A stretch of 64,000 nt of DNA, taken from positions 105,197,125-105,261,124 of the forward strand of contig OX465581.1 of the NCBI GenBank assembly GCA_950022655.1. The letters are read 5' to 3'. Positions 21,345 through 32,988 of this stretch are shown here, piece by piece. Source of the DNA: Alentia gelatinosa. Its lineage: Eukaryota; Annelida; Polychaeta; Phyllodocida; Polynoidae. The notes beneath the pieces are model-generated. The model was not told where the DNA came from. It saw only the letters and a list, made by a program, of their open reading frames with translations, and searched no databases. Position 1 is the stretch's first letter. The number at the start of each line of letters is the position of its first letter. Made by a program: the position numbers and the translations under genes.

Positions 21345-23320
21345 GGAGCTATCTAGTATGAAGAAGGAACCTTGTACTTTTGCAAGGGTGTTATGTCATG
21401 TGCAACACAGTGTCGGGAGGGTATCTGTTAAGGGGGGCGGGGATTTTACTCTATATAGTCATCTTATCTCACCTACACACTCTTCCTGTCTTGTAGCTGT
21501 TGATGTGATGTTTGGCAATGTTTTGTGCCTAAACGTGTGTTGTTTTATGTTTTTATGGTCTTTGTATGTATATGTATTATTGTCCATCCATAGATCAGTC
21601 TGTCTCGTCAGGTCCTCCTCCATAATTTGTGATTTTCTATAAAATACAGATTTGAGATTCTTGAAGTTACACGTAATGACAAGAAAGGAACATTTATTAA
21701 AGGAGAGGAGGGCTCTATTTCACTAATTTACACACACAAAATGGAATTGTCTTCCCCCCAAAAAAAATATAAGCAGATAATAAGTGGTATTCATGTTTGG
21801 AGGTTTTCTAAGTGTACGCCTCATGTAACTGACTTGTACCTTGTCTAAGAAATAAAAGCTGCCGTGAAAAAAAAAGATTAGTCAATTGGAGTGATGGGCA
21901 TGGTCGGAATGGTCACTCCCTGAAGCTAGTACCTCTGCAAAGGAATGCCATACACTGCGCAAAAACCCCAAGATATTTCATATATACGCTACCATGTAAA
22001 TGTATGCTTACAATGTATATTGACTTGTTTTTATATGTATATATCCACATTTCATGCCAGCGTGTGCTGCGTATGCAAATATGTTTTTCCATGTATATGG
22101 AAGCGTAATGGTTGTTTTTGCCGCCAAGCGCATATGAGAAGAAATATTCTGCGCACAACATGTATACGCTGGTCATATACAAATCATATGTTTGGTTTAT
22201 ACATGTATGTATACTGATAAGAAATAAAGAAGGTTTGCCACCCAACCACCCTGCCCCAGCTCCCCTGCTTCAGTTTCTGACCAATACTCTGTGCTGTAGT
22301 GTGGGTAGAGTACCCCTCTCCCCAACTCCTCCCCCCTCCCCAACCTCTCCCAAGCTCCCCACAGCCTCCCCCCAGTGTGTGTGGACAGGTGACACCAAGT
22401 TATCTGCCTACACACATTATCAGAGTATTGTCTATGGGTGGGTGGGCACATGGCTGGTGCAGACGGGTTGAAAGAGGCGGGTGTGAAAGCGGCATCAGCC
22501 GCAGATGTGTTGGTGGCAGCGGCAATGGTGGTGAAGTTGGCAGTGGCTGTGTGGTGGCAGTTATGTACACATGGCAGTAGGGTAATATCAGATCAAATCT
22601 TGTGTTATATATACAGTACTGGAATCGTAGCCTCAGAAAATTGGTGTTTTGCAAGTAAAAACTATTAAAAATCAGTTGAAAACGAGAGAACACTGGGTTT
22701 ATCATATACAATTAATGAATTGATACTCAATCAAGGTTAAGAATGATTTTATAATAAAAATTGATAGTATAACATTGTACTTTCCATAAACTACAGACTT
22801 GGATGGTTAATGGCAGTGGCGTCCCGTAGGTGCAGGGATTGGAATTATTGGAGAGTGGCATAAATACAACAGTATCAGGCGTATATATGACATATATATG
22901 ACTGCAACTTGGACACTTATATGTGTCTATAGACGAAGCATATATATGATGGAAAATAGGACTAACTTATTTATGATAAATCATAGCTATATATATACCA
23001 GACTTATACATTTGTAAATTAGGGGTTTTTGCACTGTGATGGGACTTACATGCGCATTTAATACTATGAATCTATCAGAATACATGTAGTTGTTTTCAAA
23101 CTGCACGAAAAACACTCAACTGTAGCACCTAACACAAAAAAGGCAGTAAACTGATGACCAAATCAGCCTACTCGAGATCCGTACTTTTTTTCAGAAATTT
23201 CAGAATGAATTGTGCATAGGTTTGTTGCATGGTTGGCCTTAATGAAAATGGTTTTCATAAGGGAGGAGTGACATCGGGGCCATTGTTCAGGCATATCCAA
23301 GAACATAAGAACATATCCAT
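21345..23320. other. Intergenic; TATATATG-type palindromic words and a hAT-like terminus
   Basis: No host gene is recognised. 21960-22230 and 22860-23000 contain repeated GTATATATG and CATATATACG words in both orientations, like those at 51.7-51.83 and 52.32-52.58 kb, suggesting one palindromic repeat family. 22240-22390 is a pyrimidine-rich stretch. At 22815 the sequence CAGTGGCGTCCCGTAGG looks like a hAT terminal inverted repeat, but the partner end was not found. Confidence 0.45.
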
Positions 23321-23329
23321 GTTAACGGC

Positions 23330-24510
23330 AGCGTGTTTTCTTTGATGCAGGCAAGGTATTTGATTGCATTAATCAAACATTACTGCTTGCCAAATTCAGG
23401 TATGCCAAAAAATACAATCTTATGCTATTGAAGGTATAGTTTCGGCAGTAAATGATGCTAATTTTAGAGTGCCACAGAGGTCCATGCTGGGCCTATTGTT
23501 TTTGTAATTTGTTCGCCAATGATCTATGTAATGAGACCTGTACCCATGGCAGGTCAGTATGTCAGCGTCCTTATATATACTACAATGAGATTGGTATATT
23601 ATTTTATGAATTCATAACTTGATTGCCTCAGCTTGTGGTTTGATTCGCCCTTCTTAATAGCATTTCTTTTTATGAGCAAAAATATGTTAGATACATGCTG
23701 ATATTATGTGATTATCTGATTTTAATCAATTCATCATTTCATTGTTAAAGACAATTTGTGTAAATCGTTAAGAAAGACATCAGTGGGTAAGACTGAAAGC
23801 AGAATGGAATAAGTTGCTCAATAGTGTATTAGAAATGGAGTGTGAATTATGAATTATATTATTTAAGAACATGCTGGTTTGGTACTCTACCAATAATCAG
23901 TTTAACTTATCCGATGGTTTTGTATTATCGAGGACTACGGATACCTCTATTTGTAGATACAACTATTTGGGAGTTGTATCAAATAGCAAATTAAGGTTTG
24001 TTATTAGAACAATTCTTGTATTTTTCTCCTTGGCCTGGATTGACTAATGTGTTGTTCAATTCAGTATGGGATAACCTTTCGGGGTTATTTTTCGGAAAGA
24101 AAATTTCGTGTTGGCCGCCACGTCCAGCTAAGATTGTTATTAGAACAATGTGCTGTCTGTGTGCGGCCTTTGAGGGATTTTTTTGTCACTGTGAGTCAAC
24201 AGTGCGTAGGTCAAGTACAACGCTTGCATAATCTTGCAAAATCAAGGACTGCAGTCTATATTTAGTCAACATCTGCATACTGCAACATTGAGGAGCTTCA
24301 TCAGAGTAGAGGGAAGCAACACTTACCTTTTGTGTCTAAGTTGTCACAGAGGGAAGATTTACTACACAGGAGAGAGAGATGAGACGTGGCGAAAAAAATG
24401 AAATTTGGTAACTACAATTTTAGTAGGGGTATAGCACTCTGGAATGAGTTAGGAACTAACATCCAGCTAGCAACTAGCAAGGATTCTTTAAAATCACTGT
24501 TGTCGTAGTA
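23330..24510 (+). pseudogene. CR1/jockey-like non-LTR reverse transcriptase remnant
   Basis: Four RT landmarks occur in order on the plus strand. FFDAGKVFDCINQTLLLAKF (from about 23337) matches the FxDLxKAFDxVDHxxLLxKL motif with the first catalytic Asp. RVPQRSMLGLLFL (about 23467) matches GVPQGSVLGPLLF. YLGVVSNSKLRF (about 23966) matches the YLGVxxDxxLxF thumb motif. RLHNLAKSR (about 24216) and YNFSRGIALWNELGTNIQLA then SKDSLKSLL (about 24413-24506) match the C-terminal block that usually reads RxWNxLPxxIRxAxSxxxFKxxLK. The YxDD segment is not recognisable and several stops and frameshifts intervene. An old, inactive copy. Confidence 0.75.
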
Positions 24511-24514
24511 TGTC

Positions 24515-25080
24515 GGCTGCAAATGCTGGAAGAGATGCTGCTTAATCAACACTCTTTGTTCTACCTGATTCTGCTCATTTACATTATCAGCATCATTATG
24601 TATTCATGATGTTACATAACACAATACACATGGGTGAGCCACTGTGAAAGGTAATTGTTCATGAGAAGAACTGTATTATGTCAAATTCATGAATAAATAA
24701 TGATTTTTCTAAACCAAATTTTTAAAAGAAGTATATGTCTCAGTGGTGGAGAGAGGGTATGACACCAAGGTGGGGCCTATAACATTTGCATGAGAGCCTC
24801 GTCACTCCTCAGATCTAGTCTAGCTCCAGCTAGTATGACATCCTTTATCTTCCATCAGCATCCATTCTGGCCCTTTTCACAAAACACGGGGAAGAGGGCA
24901 GAATTAAACTTCTTGATCACCAGCTGAATCATAATATCAGTAATTATGCTTTATGGTACCGATCCCTCTTGATATCAAATCAAAATATGAGATACAAATA
25001 ATTGTATCCTCTTTTACCCAGAACTTTAAGTCGATAGTTCCCTGGTCCAACTCAAATCAAGTTCAGTAATATTGCTTGTA
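24515..25080. other. Intergenic, no gene recognised
   Basis: AT-rich DNA, probably including the 3' UTR of the RT remnant (AATAAATAATG near 24690). Nothing else identified. Confidence 0.5.
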
Positions 25081-25094
25081 GAGACGAATCACCG

Positions 25095-25108
25095 GTTGCC
25101 AAGGCAAC
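25095..25108 (+). promoter_or_regulatory. RFX-type X-box
   Basis: GTTGCCAAGGCAAC is a symmetric match to the X-box bound by RFX factors (GTTGCCATGGCAAC consensus, one central difference). X-boxes of this strength commonly lie within 150 bp of the start of ciliary genes. Here the next good start codon is 93 bp downstream. No TATA box is evident, and the region 25080-25250 is GC-richer than its flanks, as for a housekeeping-type promoter. Confidence 0.5.
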
Positions 25109-25200
25109 GCCGGCCAAGGGAATGGATCGGCAGAACACAGGGGGCTTAACGTTGCTTTGGCCAGCCTCGCTCTCACAAACAGGAACTAGGATATTTCAAG

Positions 25201-25247
25201 ATGGCGACCATGGAGAGAGTCACATCACAGTCTAGCAAAGGCAGAAG
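25201..25247 (+). CDS. Candidate first coding exon downstream of the X-box
   Basis: ATG at 25201 sits in CAAGATGGCGACC, a good start context that also matches a YY1 site. The frame reads MATMERVTSQSSKGR and is followed by AGAAG|GTAAAG, a strong splice donor with GT at 25248-25249; the exon would end in phase 2. A pyrimidine tract and CCCCACAG acceptor at about 25283-25297 could close a very short intron; reading on gives about 30 codons before a stop. Otherwise the next exon lies beyond what I can detect. No product can be named. The combination of X-box, start context and donor is the best sign of a host gene in the window, but remains circumstantial. Confidence 0.35.
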
Positions 25248-25299
25248 GTAAAGGGAAGAAAGAAAATCAAAACAGGTCACTATCTTTTCCCCACAGATT

Positions 25300-27090
25300 A
25301 TCCATGGCTTCAGAATTACCAAATTTCCGAGTGAATATTGTTTCTATTCCCTTTTACAAGACCAAAATTGCTCAAACCAATCGGTGACCTGAGGTGTCTG
25401 AAGACCAAATAATCTTAGCAAGAAGAAGGATGTTTGCAAAAAGATTCTTTAATACATATCACATTCTTACATGTAGGTTAGAATAGTCTGCCTTCGCATG
25501 CATCTATTTAGTGCAAAATACACCTTCCTCATCATCACAAATAGACATTTAGCGATGTAGAAAGGGCTACTTTCTTTTATTTGACATAAATTCATCCCCT
25601 GGGTAATCTTCCATTTTATTGTACTTAACGATTACTATCGAGAAAATTCATCCTGGATAGAAGTTCTGAAATATTTGGCAACCTTCTTGATTGCAATGCC
25701 CAGAAATAAAAAGATAATGGTAAATCTCGCAGACGCCCTCAACCATTTTCCCTTTACTGGGGTTTTAGATCAATAGTCCTTTAGTCCTGTAGTCAATGCC
25801 AGTCCTCTAGTCCTATACAATGCGGGTCTACTGAATTTTACGTATCTCCTAATGGTATGTTGTTCTTGGAGGGTTCAATAAATGAGAGCATATATAGATT
25901 AGTTTTGGAGCTCTTTCCATTTCAAATTAATCTTCATAATCACTTATTTAGCATAGAGCCCAGCGTTTTGGACCTCAATCAACTGTTTGTAACCTGGAAT
26001 AGGTTATCTATAGTTCCATCTTATAGGATGAAAGCATGTGAATCAGAATTCTGAGCCTGGTAATATGCTGAGCTCATATGACGAACCTTATGTCAAAGCA
26101 TAATGTTTTGGAACATCATTCCGCTTATGAAGGAGATAACTAGCACAGAGAAAACTGTTGGATTACATTAAACGCATATTTTGCTGTTCTGTTCCCGAAA
26201 GGTGAAGGTTGTCAGTTTGTAGCTACAGGAAGGTCATAACAGGGTCAAGGCCAGGTCGTGACTTCACCAGGCCATCCTGACCTGGACAAAACCAGCAACA
26301 CTCTCCAACCCTCTGTACAGAGGTTAGTTTTTCACCATCGTTAACTATTCTGGTTGGAGAGTGATCCTAGCTGAAGCCAGTGTAATTCGTCAGGGTTCCC
26401 CAGACGTAGCCCAGTACACACCAACACAGGGCTCTCCATGCCTGCACACCAGTAGGCTGTCTGTATTGATGTTTAGTAGGTACGCTGTGTGTGGATGCAA
26501 AGATGGCTGCCATATTGGTGGCCAACACCATGGCAACTGCATTGATAGTAGTGTGATAACTGTCATTATGGTGTTTTCGTACTTCACGTCTAATAAAGCG
26601 AGGAATATGCAAATCTTGTATTAACCTGATCTTTGATATAGAAGCAAAGGTATTCATGCAGACAATAGAAGTAGATTTAGAAATGAGGGGAATTAACAGA
26701 ATCTGATTTCACCAATGAGGCCTTATTACTGAAGAAGAGAAATAAAGTATCTGTAGAACAACAATATATGGTGGATTTCTGCTGGATATGGCATGCAGGA
26801 TGGCATGCAGGGTAAAGGTTTACACAGATGCATATGGATAGGTTTATGTAAACTGGATATCAGTATAGCGACTATTCCACTCCTAACTTTACAGTCAAAG
26901 CAAAATATACACCCGGTTTTGGTAGAGAATGTTTTGTCAGCCTTGGCATTTTGCCAATATCCTTTTCCATGTGCTGTCGAATTACCACAAGGCCGTAGTC
27001 GGCGAGCATTCTGATGTGTTTTGGTTCATAACATACTCAGATTTTGAGACACTTCAATAATTCAAATGATCTCAGCAATTCCTTTACAGC
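25300..27090. other. Intergenic or intronic, no exon recognised
   Basis: If the 25.2 kb exon is real this may be intron. A 26460-26560 GC-richer patch contains AAGATGGCTGCCATATTGG and short overlapping ORFs on both strands (26361-26624, 26367-26657) without motifs. The frame at 26793-27014 is unrecognised. Confidence 0.45.
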
Positions 27091-27095
27091 GCTAC

Positions 27096-27097
<2 letters not shown>

Positions 27098-27179
<82 letters not shown>
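27098..27179. repeat. (TA)n microsatellite
   Basis: About 41 uninterrupted TA dinucleotides. Confidence 0.97.
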
Positions 27180-27181
<2 letters not shown>

Positions 27182-27592
27182 TGAGCAGTATAGTAAAAAG
27201 ATTTCTACATATCATATGATTTAAAGCCACTCATTATTGATTAAGTGCATGATTTTCGATAGTTCACACTTTGCCCTATACTTATCTTTCCTCAAATATT
27301 GGACTGTACCAATGCACGAATATATGATTCAGATAAGCCAGTGGTTCTGTGTTAGTGGAAAGGTATATATATGTGTCCTTGACATGGAGCAAGTGGCAGT
27401 TACATGGCCTTGACCTGGTAACAGCGCACACCCAGCTCCTAGCTCAGCATAGGGACACTGGGTATCCTTCACCTCATTAATAATGTACCACTTGCCATCC
27501 ATGTGGTGCAGGAGCAGTGGCCCTGTCAGCAGGGTATGGCCACCCAGCATGCTGCTTGAGATATCATTGTATCAGAGTATCATTGACTAAGC

Positions 27593-28623
27593 ACAGGTGT
27601 CAGAGCACTTTGAAGGTAGAAAAATTGCTGACTTTTTCTCACAGAGTGAAAAGCCGGACATTGACATTGGCCTGTTTCACCGTACTATGAATCTGACACT
27701 GTCGGACGTTTGCCAAATATGATATAACGTACAAATCCACAGGCGCATTCCATGCCTGATGTTGGATGGCAGTCATGTAGGTGAGGGGGCAGGCACCCAA
27801 CAAGAGCTTATTTATTAACATTGTAGTGGTACAAAGGCAGTGAGGCCACTGTTGTGGCCATACCATGAGCTCAGTGGAGCAGGCTACAAAGTCATTGTTA
27901 AGGACGTGTTCCACCAAGCTTACTGAATGGCACCGTATAACCACTGTCAGGCAGATTTTTAGTATTCACAAGGGTGGTAGATTAGGTCACAGCTCACCGG
28001 GGGTGGCCATATGCCAGCTGCACAGCCAACGGCCGGCAAAACCTGATAAGATAAGTCATACCTGTTACAAGCCAGCAGCGCCTATACGGCTGTTGTGCAG
28101 CATCAGCCTTGTGAGTTGGTATACCATCAAAGCATAATTGGCGGAAGCAGGATGCTATCCAAATCCTATTCAGTGGAACACACCCTTTATATACCAAAAA
28201 GTCTGACTTTGACATTTTTCCACAGTGAAAAGTCAAGGCTTAGCCATTGTTACACGTTAAATAGTCAGACTTTTTCCATGCTGAACAAATCGAGACTTTA
28301 TCATTGCTACATGATAAAAAGTCAGATATTGACAGTCTGACGCACTGGAAAGGCAAAGTTTTGCCATTTTATACACTGGAAATTCAAGACTTAACCATTG
28401 TTATATGCTACAGGAATAGTTCAAGTCTGTAACCAGTCTTCTACAAAAACAGACTTGAACATTTTCAAATACAAAAAGATCATTAGTTGGATTTCTGAAT
28501 TCCACTGTTTTTACCGTTGATTTAGTAAAATTGAAGCTGCTGACTTTTTAAGGGCCAAAAAATAAGTATTTGTGGGGGTGGGGCGGAGGGACGCCCCCAC
28601 CCCCCACTCTTTTGACACAACTG
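27593..28623. mobile_element. hAT-like non-autonomous element with 63-bp internal repeats, copy 1
   Basis: Left end CAGGTGTCAGAGCACTTTGA and right end ...CTTTTGACACAACTG are inverted partners, each followed inward by matching GC-rich and CTGACTTTT words. The 28195-28400 interior holds about three degenerate 63-bp units (GTCTGACTTTGACATTTTTC-type, with ...GTGAAAAGTCAAGGCTTAGC), the same unit that fills the copy at 39048-39764. About 450 bp at 27.72-28.19 kb has no match in the other copy and may be an insertion. CAG...CTG tips fit hAT elements, but no 8-bp target duplication is visible. Confidence 0.6.
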
Positions 28624-28629
28624 CCCAGA

Positions 28630-28790
28630 CAGGGGATAAGTACTATCGTAAAACCGGATGAGTTTTAATCTGGACCCCTGTATGTGACGACTGGAGTTTG
28701 GCGTAGTGATATCCGGAGCCAAAACTCCAGGAGTCGCATACGGGAGCCCAGATTAAAACGAATAAGGTTTTGATTTTATCCTACCCCCTG
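28630..28790. mobile_element. Fold-back MITE with CAGGGG termini, copy 1
   Basis: Ends CAGGGGATAAGTACTATCG and ...GATTTTATCCTACCCCCTG are imperfect inverted repeats; arms continue through TTTTAATCTGG and its complement to a core where CTGGAGTTTGGC faces GCCAAAACTCCAG. An inverted, end-trimmed copy lies at 46621-46737. A TATTAGGGGTAGGATAAAG word at 28971-28988 resembles a second right end. No coding content. Confidence 0.7.
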
Positions 28791-28799
28791 TGAACGATA

Positions 28800-29450
28800 T
28801 TTTTATGTGAGGATAGTAACAAAAAAACACGATCAAAACTTTCTGAAGTCCTCCATATAGCTCTCCTTGCTGCTCTGAAGGTGCTTGGAAATACTTTCAG
28901 CTGCTGACCTCTGATTGGTCCATTTTTTGTACGCTCCTAGGAGCGATTTTTTATCCCTATGGGATTTTATATTAGGGGTAGGATAAAGTGTATTACAGGC
29001 AGGGACAGTAACCTTGACATTGTGTCTAACCTCTGTTTTTTTTTCAGTTTCTTTATTGTTGCATTCATTTCATGCATAGTCTCCATAGTTTGTGTTACAA
29101 GGAGTTTCGTTAGCATTAGATAAAACATTTTCTTGGCATTGTATCTAGACTTGACATTGCATCTAACCTTGACATTGTATTCAGGCTTGACATCTTAATG
29201 TAGTGTACGACTGCTTTTATAATCAACTGGCAGTCATTAATCTTCTTCTTCTGTCTGAGTTGGTGAGAATGGGCTGACACAGGCAAGAAGTACCTACATG
29301 TACTTGAAATCAGCTGCTGTCTTCCAATGACATCTTTTTCCAGAATTCTAGTGACTGCTGGCAACTATTCACAATACAGTAGATATTTTATTGGGGCTGT
29401 ACATCACAGTATAAGCTGAAGCTAGCTCATCCACATTTGAACACATGTAT
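28800..29450. other. Intergenic, no gene recognised
   Basis: Includes a run of TTGACATTGTATCTA-like words (about 29010-29190) that repeat imperfectly every 16-18 bases. Otherwise nothing recognisable. Confidence 0.5.
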
Positions 29451-29454
29451 ACAC

Positions 29455-29785
29455 ATCACTGTGTGTGTGTGTGCCTTACTTATTAATGCGAAACACAACA
29501 CTATGAAGGGCTTCAACAAGGGTTTTCTTTTTGTTCAGTTATTTGAGGCAAAATACATAAGATATCATTGAATATTTTCATACTTCCTAATCTCATCAAT
29601 ATCAGTCAGTGTGTGGTGTCACACTGTGTGTGTGTGGCTTACATATTAATGCGAAACACAACACTATGAAGGGTTTCAACAAGAGTTTTCTTTTTGTTCA
29701 GTTATTTGAGGCAAAATACATAAGATATCATTGAATATTTCCATACTTCCTAATCTCATCAATATCAGTCAGTGTGTGGTGTCAC
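29455..29785. repeat. 163-bp tandem duplication
   Basis: Two head-to-tail units with period 163 (TATTAATGCGAAACACAACA at 29481 and 29644), differing at only a few positions. A GTGTGTGTG microsatellite begins each unit. The low divergence implies a recent duplication. Confidence 0.93.
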
Positions 29786-29789
29786 TCAA

Positions 29790-30269
29790 CTAGGAACCAA
29801 CGATATTTTCATCATTGATGAATGAGCGTGATATTAAAAAACACATAAAAAGGTTTGGGTTTTATCCAGTCTGTAGGTAATTTACTGTAACCTACTTGGC
29901 AACAAACTACAACTGCTTTTGGAGGGTCCAAATGCGTAAAGCACCAGTGGTCAGGTACTTCAGCTTGTAGTGATCAGTCATGGTCAGCTGGCCCCTCCTC
30001 TGTGAGACTACAATACTGGCCCTTTGCATCCTACCAATGTCACAGTGTTGGTATGCAGATAGTGAAGGGATGGTTGAGCATGGGAAACACGCCAGCTCCA
30101 ATGCCTAGGTCAGAGAGAGGTCATATAGGCTTTCAGCGTACTGCAACATCTATCCCTTTACCGTCTGTCTGCCAACTCTGTGACATTGGTAGGGTACAAA
30201 GGACCAGTATCTTAGTGTCTCCTTAAATCAACGCTCATTTGTCAATGATGAAAATACCATAGCTCCTAG
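29790..30269. mobile_element. Interspersed repeat with 35-bp terminal inverted repeats, copy 2
   Basis: The left end CTAGGAACCAACGATATTTT plus CATCATTGATGAATGAGCG is mirrored at the right by CGCTCATTTGTCAATGATGA and a closing CTCCTAG. The body matches the copies at 5933-6315 and, inverted, 40605-41024. On the minus strand the body encodes QLTMTDHYKLKYLTTGALRI then WTLQKQL, aligned residue by residue with the reading frame in the 40.6 kb copy. It is either a DNA transposon with a coding remnant or a fold-back that captured coding sequence. Confidence 0.65.
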
Positions 30270-31910
30270 CTGTTTTCAGCACGTTGAACGTCTGTTTAAC
30301 GTATCCCTGACCTAGGCACGTTCCCCATGCATTTGAAATGCATCATACTGTCATGACCTATTTTTTAACCATCTTTCATGCAGCAGTTGGCAACAAGGTC
30401 GTTGAGTAGAGGGCTCCACCAACGAGTATCTATACTCGTTGCTCCCTACGAAGACTCACTGTATACCCTTTAATGGTATTATTCAACCGGTCTGCTATAT
30501 TCCCCAGCAATTTTCAATGATATAGAATCTACTATTAAGAATATAGCAGTTCCAAATTTATTCTTCGAAGCAATCATTTCACTTCGTGTTTCTCTTCGAG
30601 ATTCGAATCTATGATACAAGAAACAGCAGTGATATATCACGCTGATAAGAACAGATACTACATTTTGATCTTAAATATTGCGACATCAAAGTGTTACACT
30701 GAATTAGTTATTTGGTTTTTTGAAAAAATATCATATTGTTACTCTCTTCATGCATTGAGCACATTCAACCATACCAAACCCTCTTCTTTCTGTGCCACAT
30801 TATACTCATTTCAGAGCCGCCTTATTTCCTAATGTTTTTTTAGCTCTGTCTATATATTCATAATTCTGCCCAATATGCTCTATATTTCTACATTCTTTCA
30901 GATTAAGTGACAGAATTAAAAGAAAACCAACAGGAGCATCATAGAATTTATAGCTTCTAGGGCTGTGATTTGTCTTCTCAATTTTAACTCCAGATTAATA
31001 CTGATGAACGATACCAAAAATTCTATCTATGGAAGTTGTGCAATAGTAAAGATTTTGTCAGTGCCCCCGGGACACATGATTCCCATAGGGTGCATGCCCA
31101 AAGTATGATTAGATCAGAAGGACCTTGCTAGTTAGTATAAACAGTTCTGCACCAGGAGGACTGGTCGGCTCTCAATGTTGTATGCATGATATAATCGCTA
31201 AGTTCTTTATGGAGGCACCCTATATATTAGTAATACAAGTTGGTATTCAATAAACATATATATCCAGGTAGTTTTGTACCACTACTAGCCCTTTCCTTAC
31301 TAATGATGCCATAATGGCATTCCCCAGCCACAGGCGAATAATGCATTATTTGAAATTTTGCAATTTAGGCTCATAGTTCATGAAATACTCAATGATGCAC
31401 CAAAATTTCTACACAAAATATGGCTCTAGATATAACCAATATAATTATTGAATTGATTGCCATAGTATCACAAATCACGTCACATGACACCAATTTCTAA
31501 ATTTGGTGCTCACCCTTACTGTACATACACGTGAGCTGCGGTCGCCTTCCACTTTAATTCTGTAGTTGCCATCATTTCTGAAAAATAAATTACTTTCCTT
31601 TCATGATAGTTATAACCTGGCTATCATGGCAGACATTACTTTCCCTCAATTTTATCTATAGATCTCGTTGGAATCCTGGCTTAGTTCCTTTCCTTTTACC
31701 TGACTTCTGAGTCTCACCTGGCTTTATTGAAACAATTAATCATTTTGATAATTTGTCCTTTCTGAATCCTCCCAGGTTTTAATGATTTGCTGTTAACCAA
31801 CAAGTCCCTGCATGTATGTGCTATAAATCTGGAACAACTGAAATTCATCTTTCTACAGTCCAGATTGGTAATCTACGATATTTTAAACCATTTTCTGCAA
31901 GAAGGCACAT
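30270..31910. other. Intergenic, no gene recognised
   Basis: AT-rich. A short near-perfect palindrome AACGAGTATCTATACTCGTT lies at about 30420-30440. No coding similarity was seen in the short ORFs. Confidence 0.5.
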
Positions 31911-31912
31911 TC

Positions 31913-32066
31913 AATACACAATATTACCATGATTTCGATCTGAGTGGCCGTATTCTCCGCATAGTTGACGCGTAGTAAAAGTCCGAGCGATAGTGAGGAG
32001 TATTACGTAGTGTCAACTACAAGGAGAATACGGCCACACAGATCGAAATCATGGTAATGTTGTATT
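31913..32066. mobile_element. Fold-back (snap-back) element, ~65 bp arms
   Basis: The left arm (ATTACCATGATTTCGATCTG, GGCCGTATTCTCC, GTTGAC) is the reverse complement of the right arm (GTCAAC, GGAGAATACGGCC, CAGATCGAAATCATGGTAAT), with a loop of about 40 bp. Arms match at over 85 percent by eye. Non-coding. Confidence 0.85.
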
Positions 32067-32069
32067 TAT

Positions 32070-32980
32070 TGCTCGCCTTCCGAGTAGTTATTAGAAAAAA
32101 AAATCTTGTATATAATTAGAAATTAGACCCTAGCACCGTGCTTTGTTTGTATGAATTAGTTCCTGTAATGCCCGAAAAGCCGAATTCTCCTAGGAGATTC
32201 CAGAGGTCCGTTTTTTCTACTCAGTAGCGATCTGTAGGCTCCATAGGCTTAGTATGGAGACTCTATATTCGGTGGGTTATAAATACATAATCAGTCAGCT
32301 CCAATATCAAGTAATGCTATTATTCTGATTATATCAATGCCTTAATCTAAACGGTTTTAGTTTTTGGCTCTGCACTGGCGACACTGAGCTTCATGCTGCT
32401 CCTGTCCCTTTCAAAGCATCTGCATCTCTCTCAATGGCAACCCACAAGGTATTTTGTAGCAGTCTTCGGGAATCATGTTGAGGCTGTTGATATCAAGGGC
32501 ATCGCACACTCTGAGATTTTTCCTGGAATTTTCCTCCTTTTATACTGTGAAATAGATCTTAACCATGGGTGAATGGAAGTTCTTTTATGGCTATACAAAA
32601 TCTAGAGGATATTAAATTATATTATTGTGCATTATGTTGCAGGAGATTATTTGCTCTATCTGTCCTGACAAATACACTTGTAAAAATCATTATTCAGAGA
32701 AAAATATATGTAATGTTTTGTCAGACGTTATATTAATGTTTATATTTCAATTATCATCTGTATCTATGAGGAGAAAAGAAATATTTATATGGACACATAT
32801 GCTTATACTATACAGATCACAACTAAGGATAGGCAATCATATCTATCTCATGACTAAATCTCCAGGGGAAAAATAGTTGAAGGGCTGGGAAGGGCTGAGA
32901 GGTACAATGGCGGCTCTCCCAGCGGGAGGTTGCGTCCAAAAGAGATGTATCTCAATGAAGAATATGAAACATGCATCATT
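32070..32980. other. Intergenic, no gene recognised
   Basis: AT-rich, one 83-codon plus-strand frame (32625-32876) without recognisable motifs. Confidence 0.5.
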
Positions 32981-32988
32981 TGAAAATC

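Noticed and set aside
22197..22580. Pro- and Gly-rich overlapping ORFs on both strands
   Set aside because: Simple pyrimidine/purine-rich sequence yields open frames on both strands without motifs.
26460..26560. Second ATGGC-rich promoter/exon candidate (AAGATGGCTGCC)
   Set aside because: No donor site, X-box or open frame of coding character; the same AAGATGGCG word also occurs inside a repeat at 45365.
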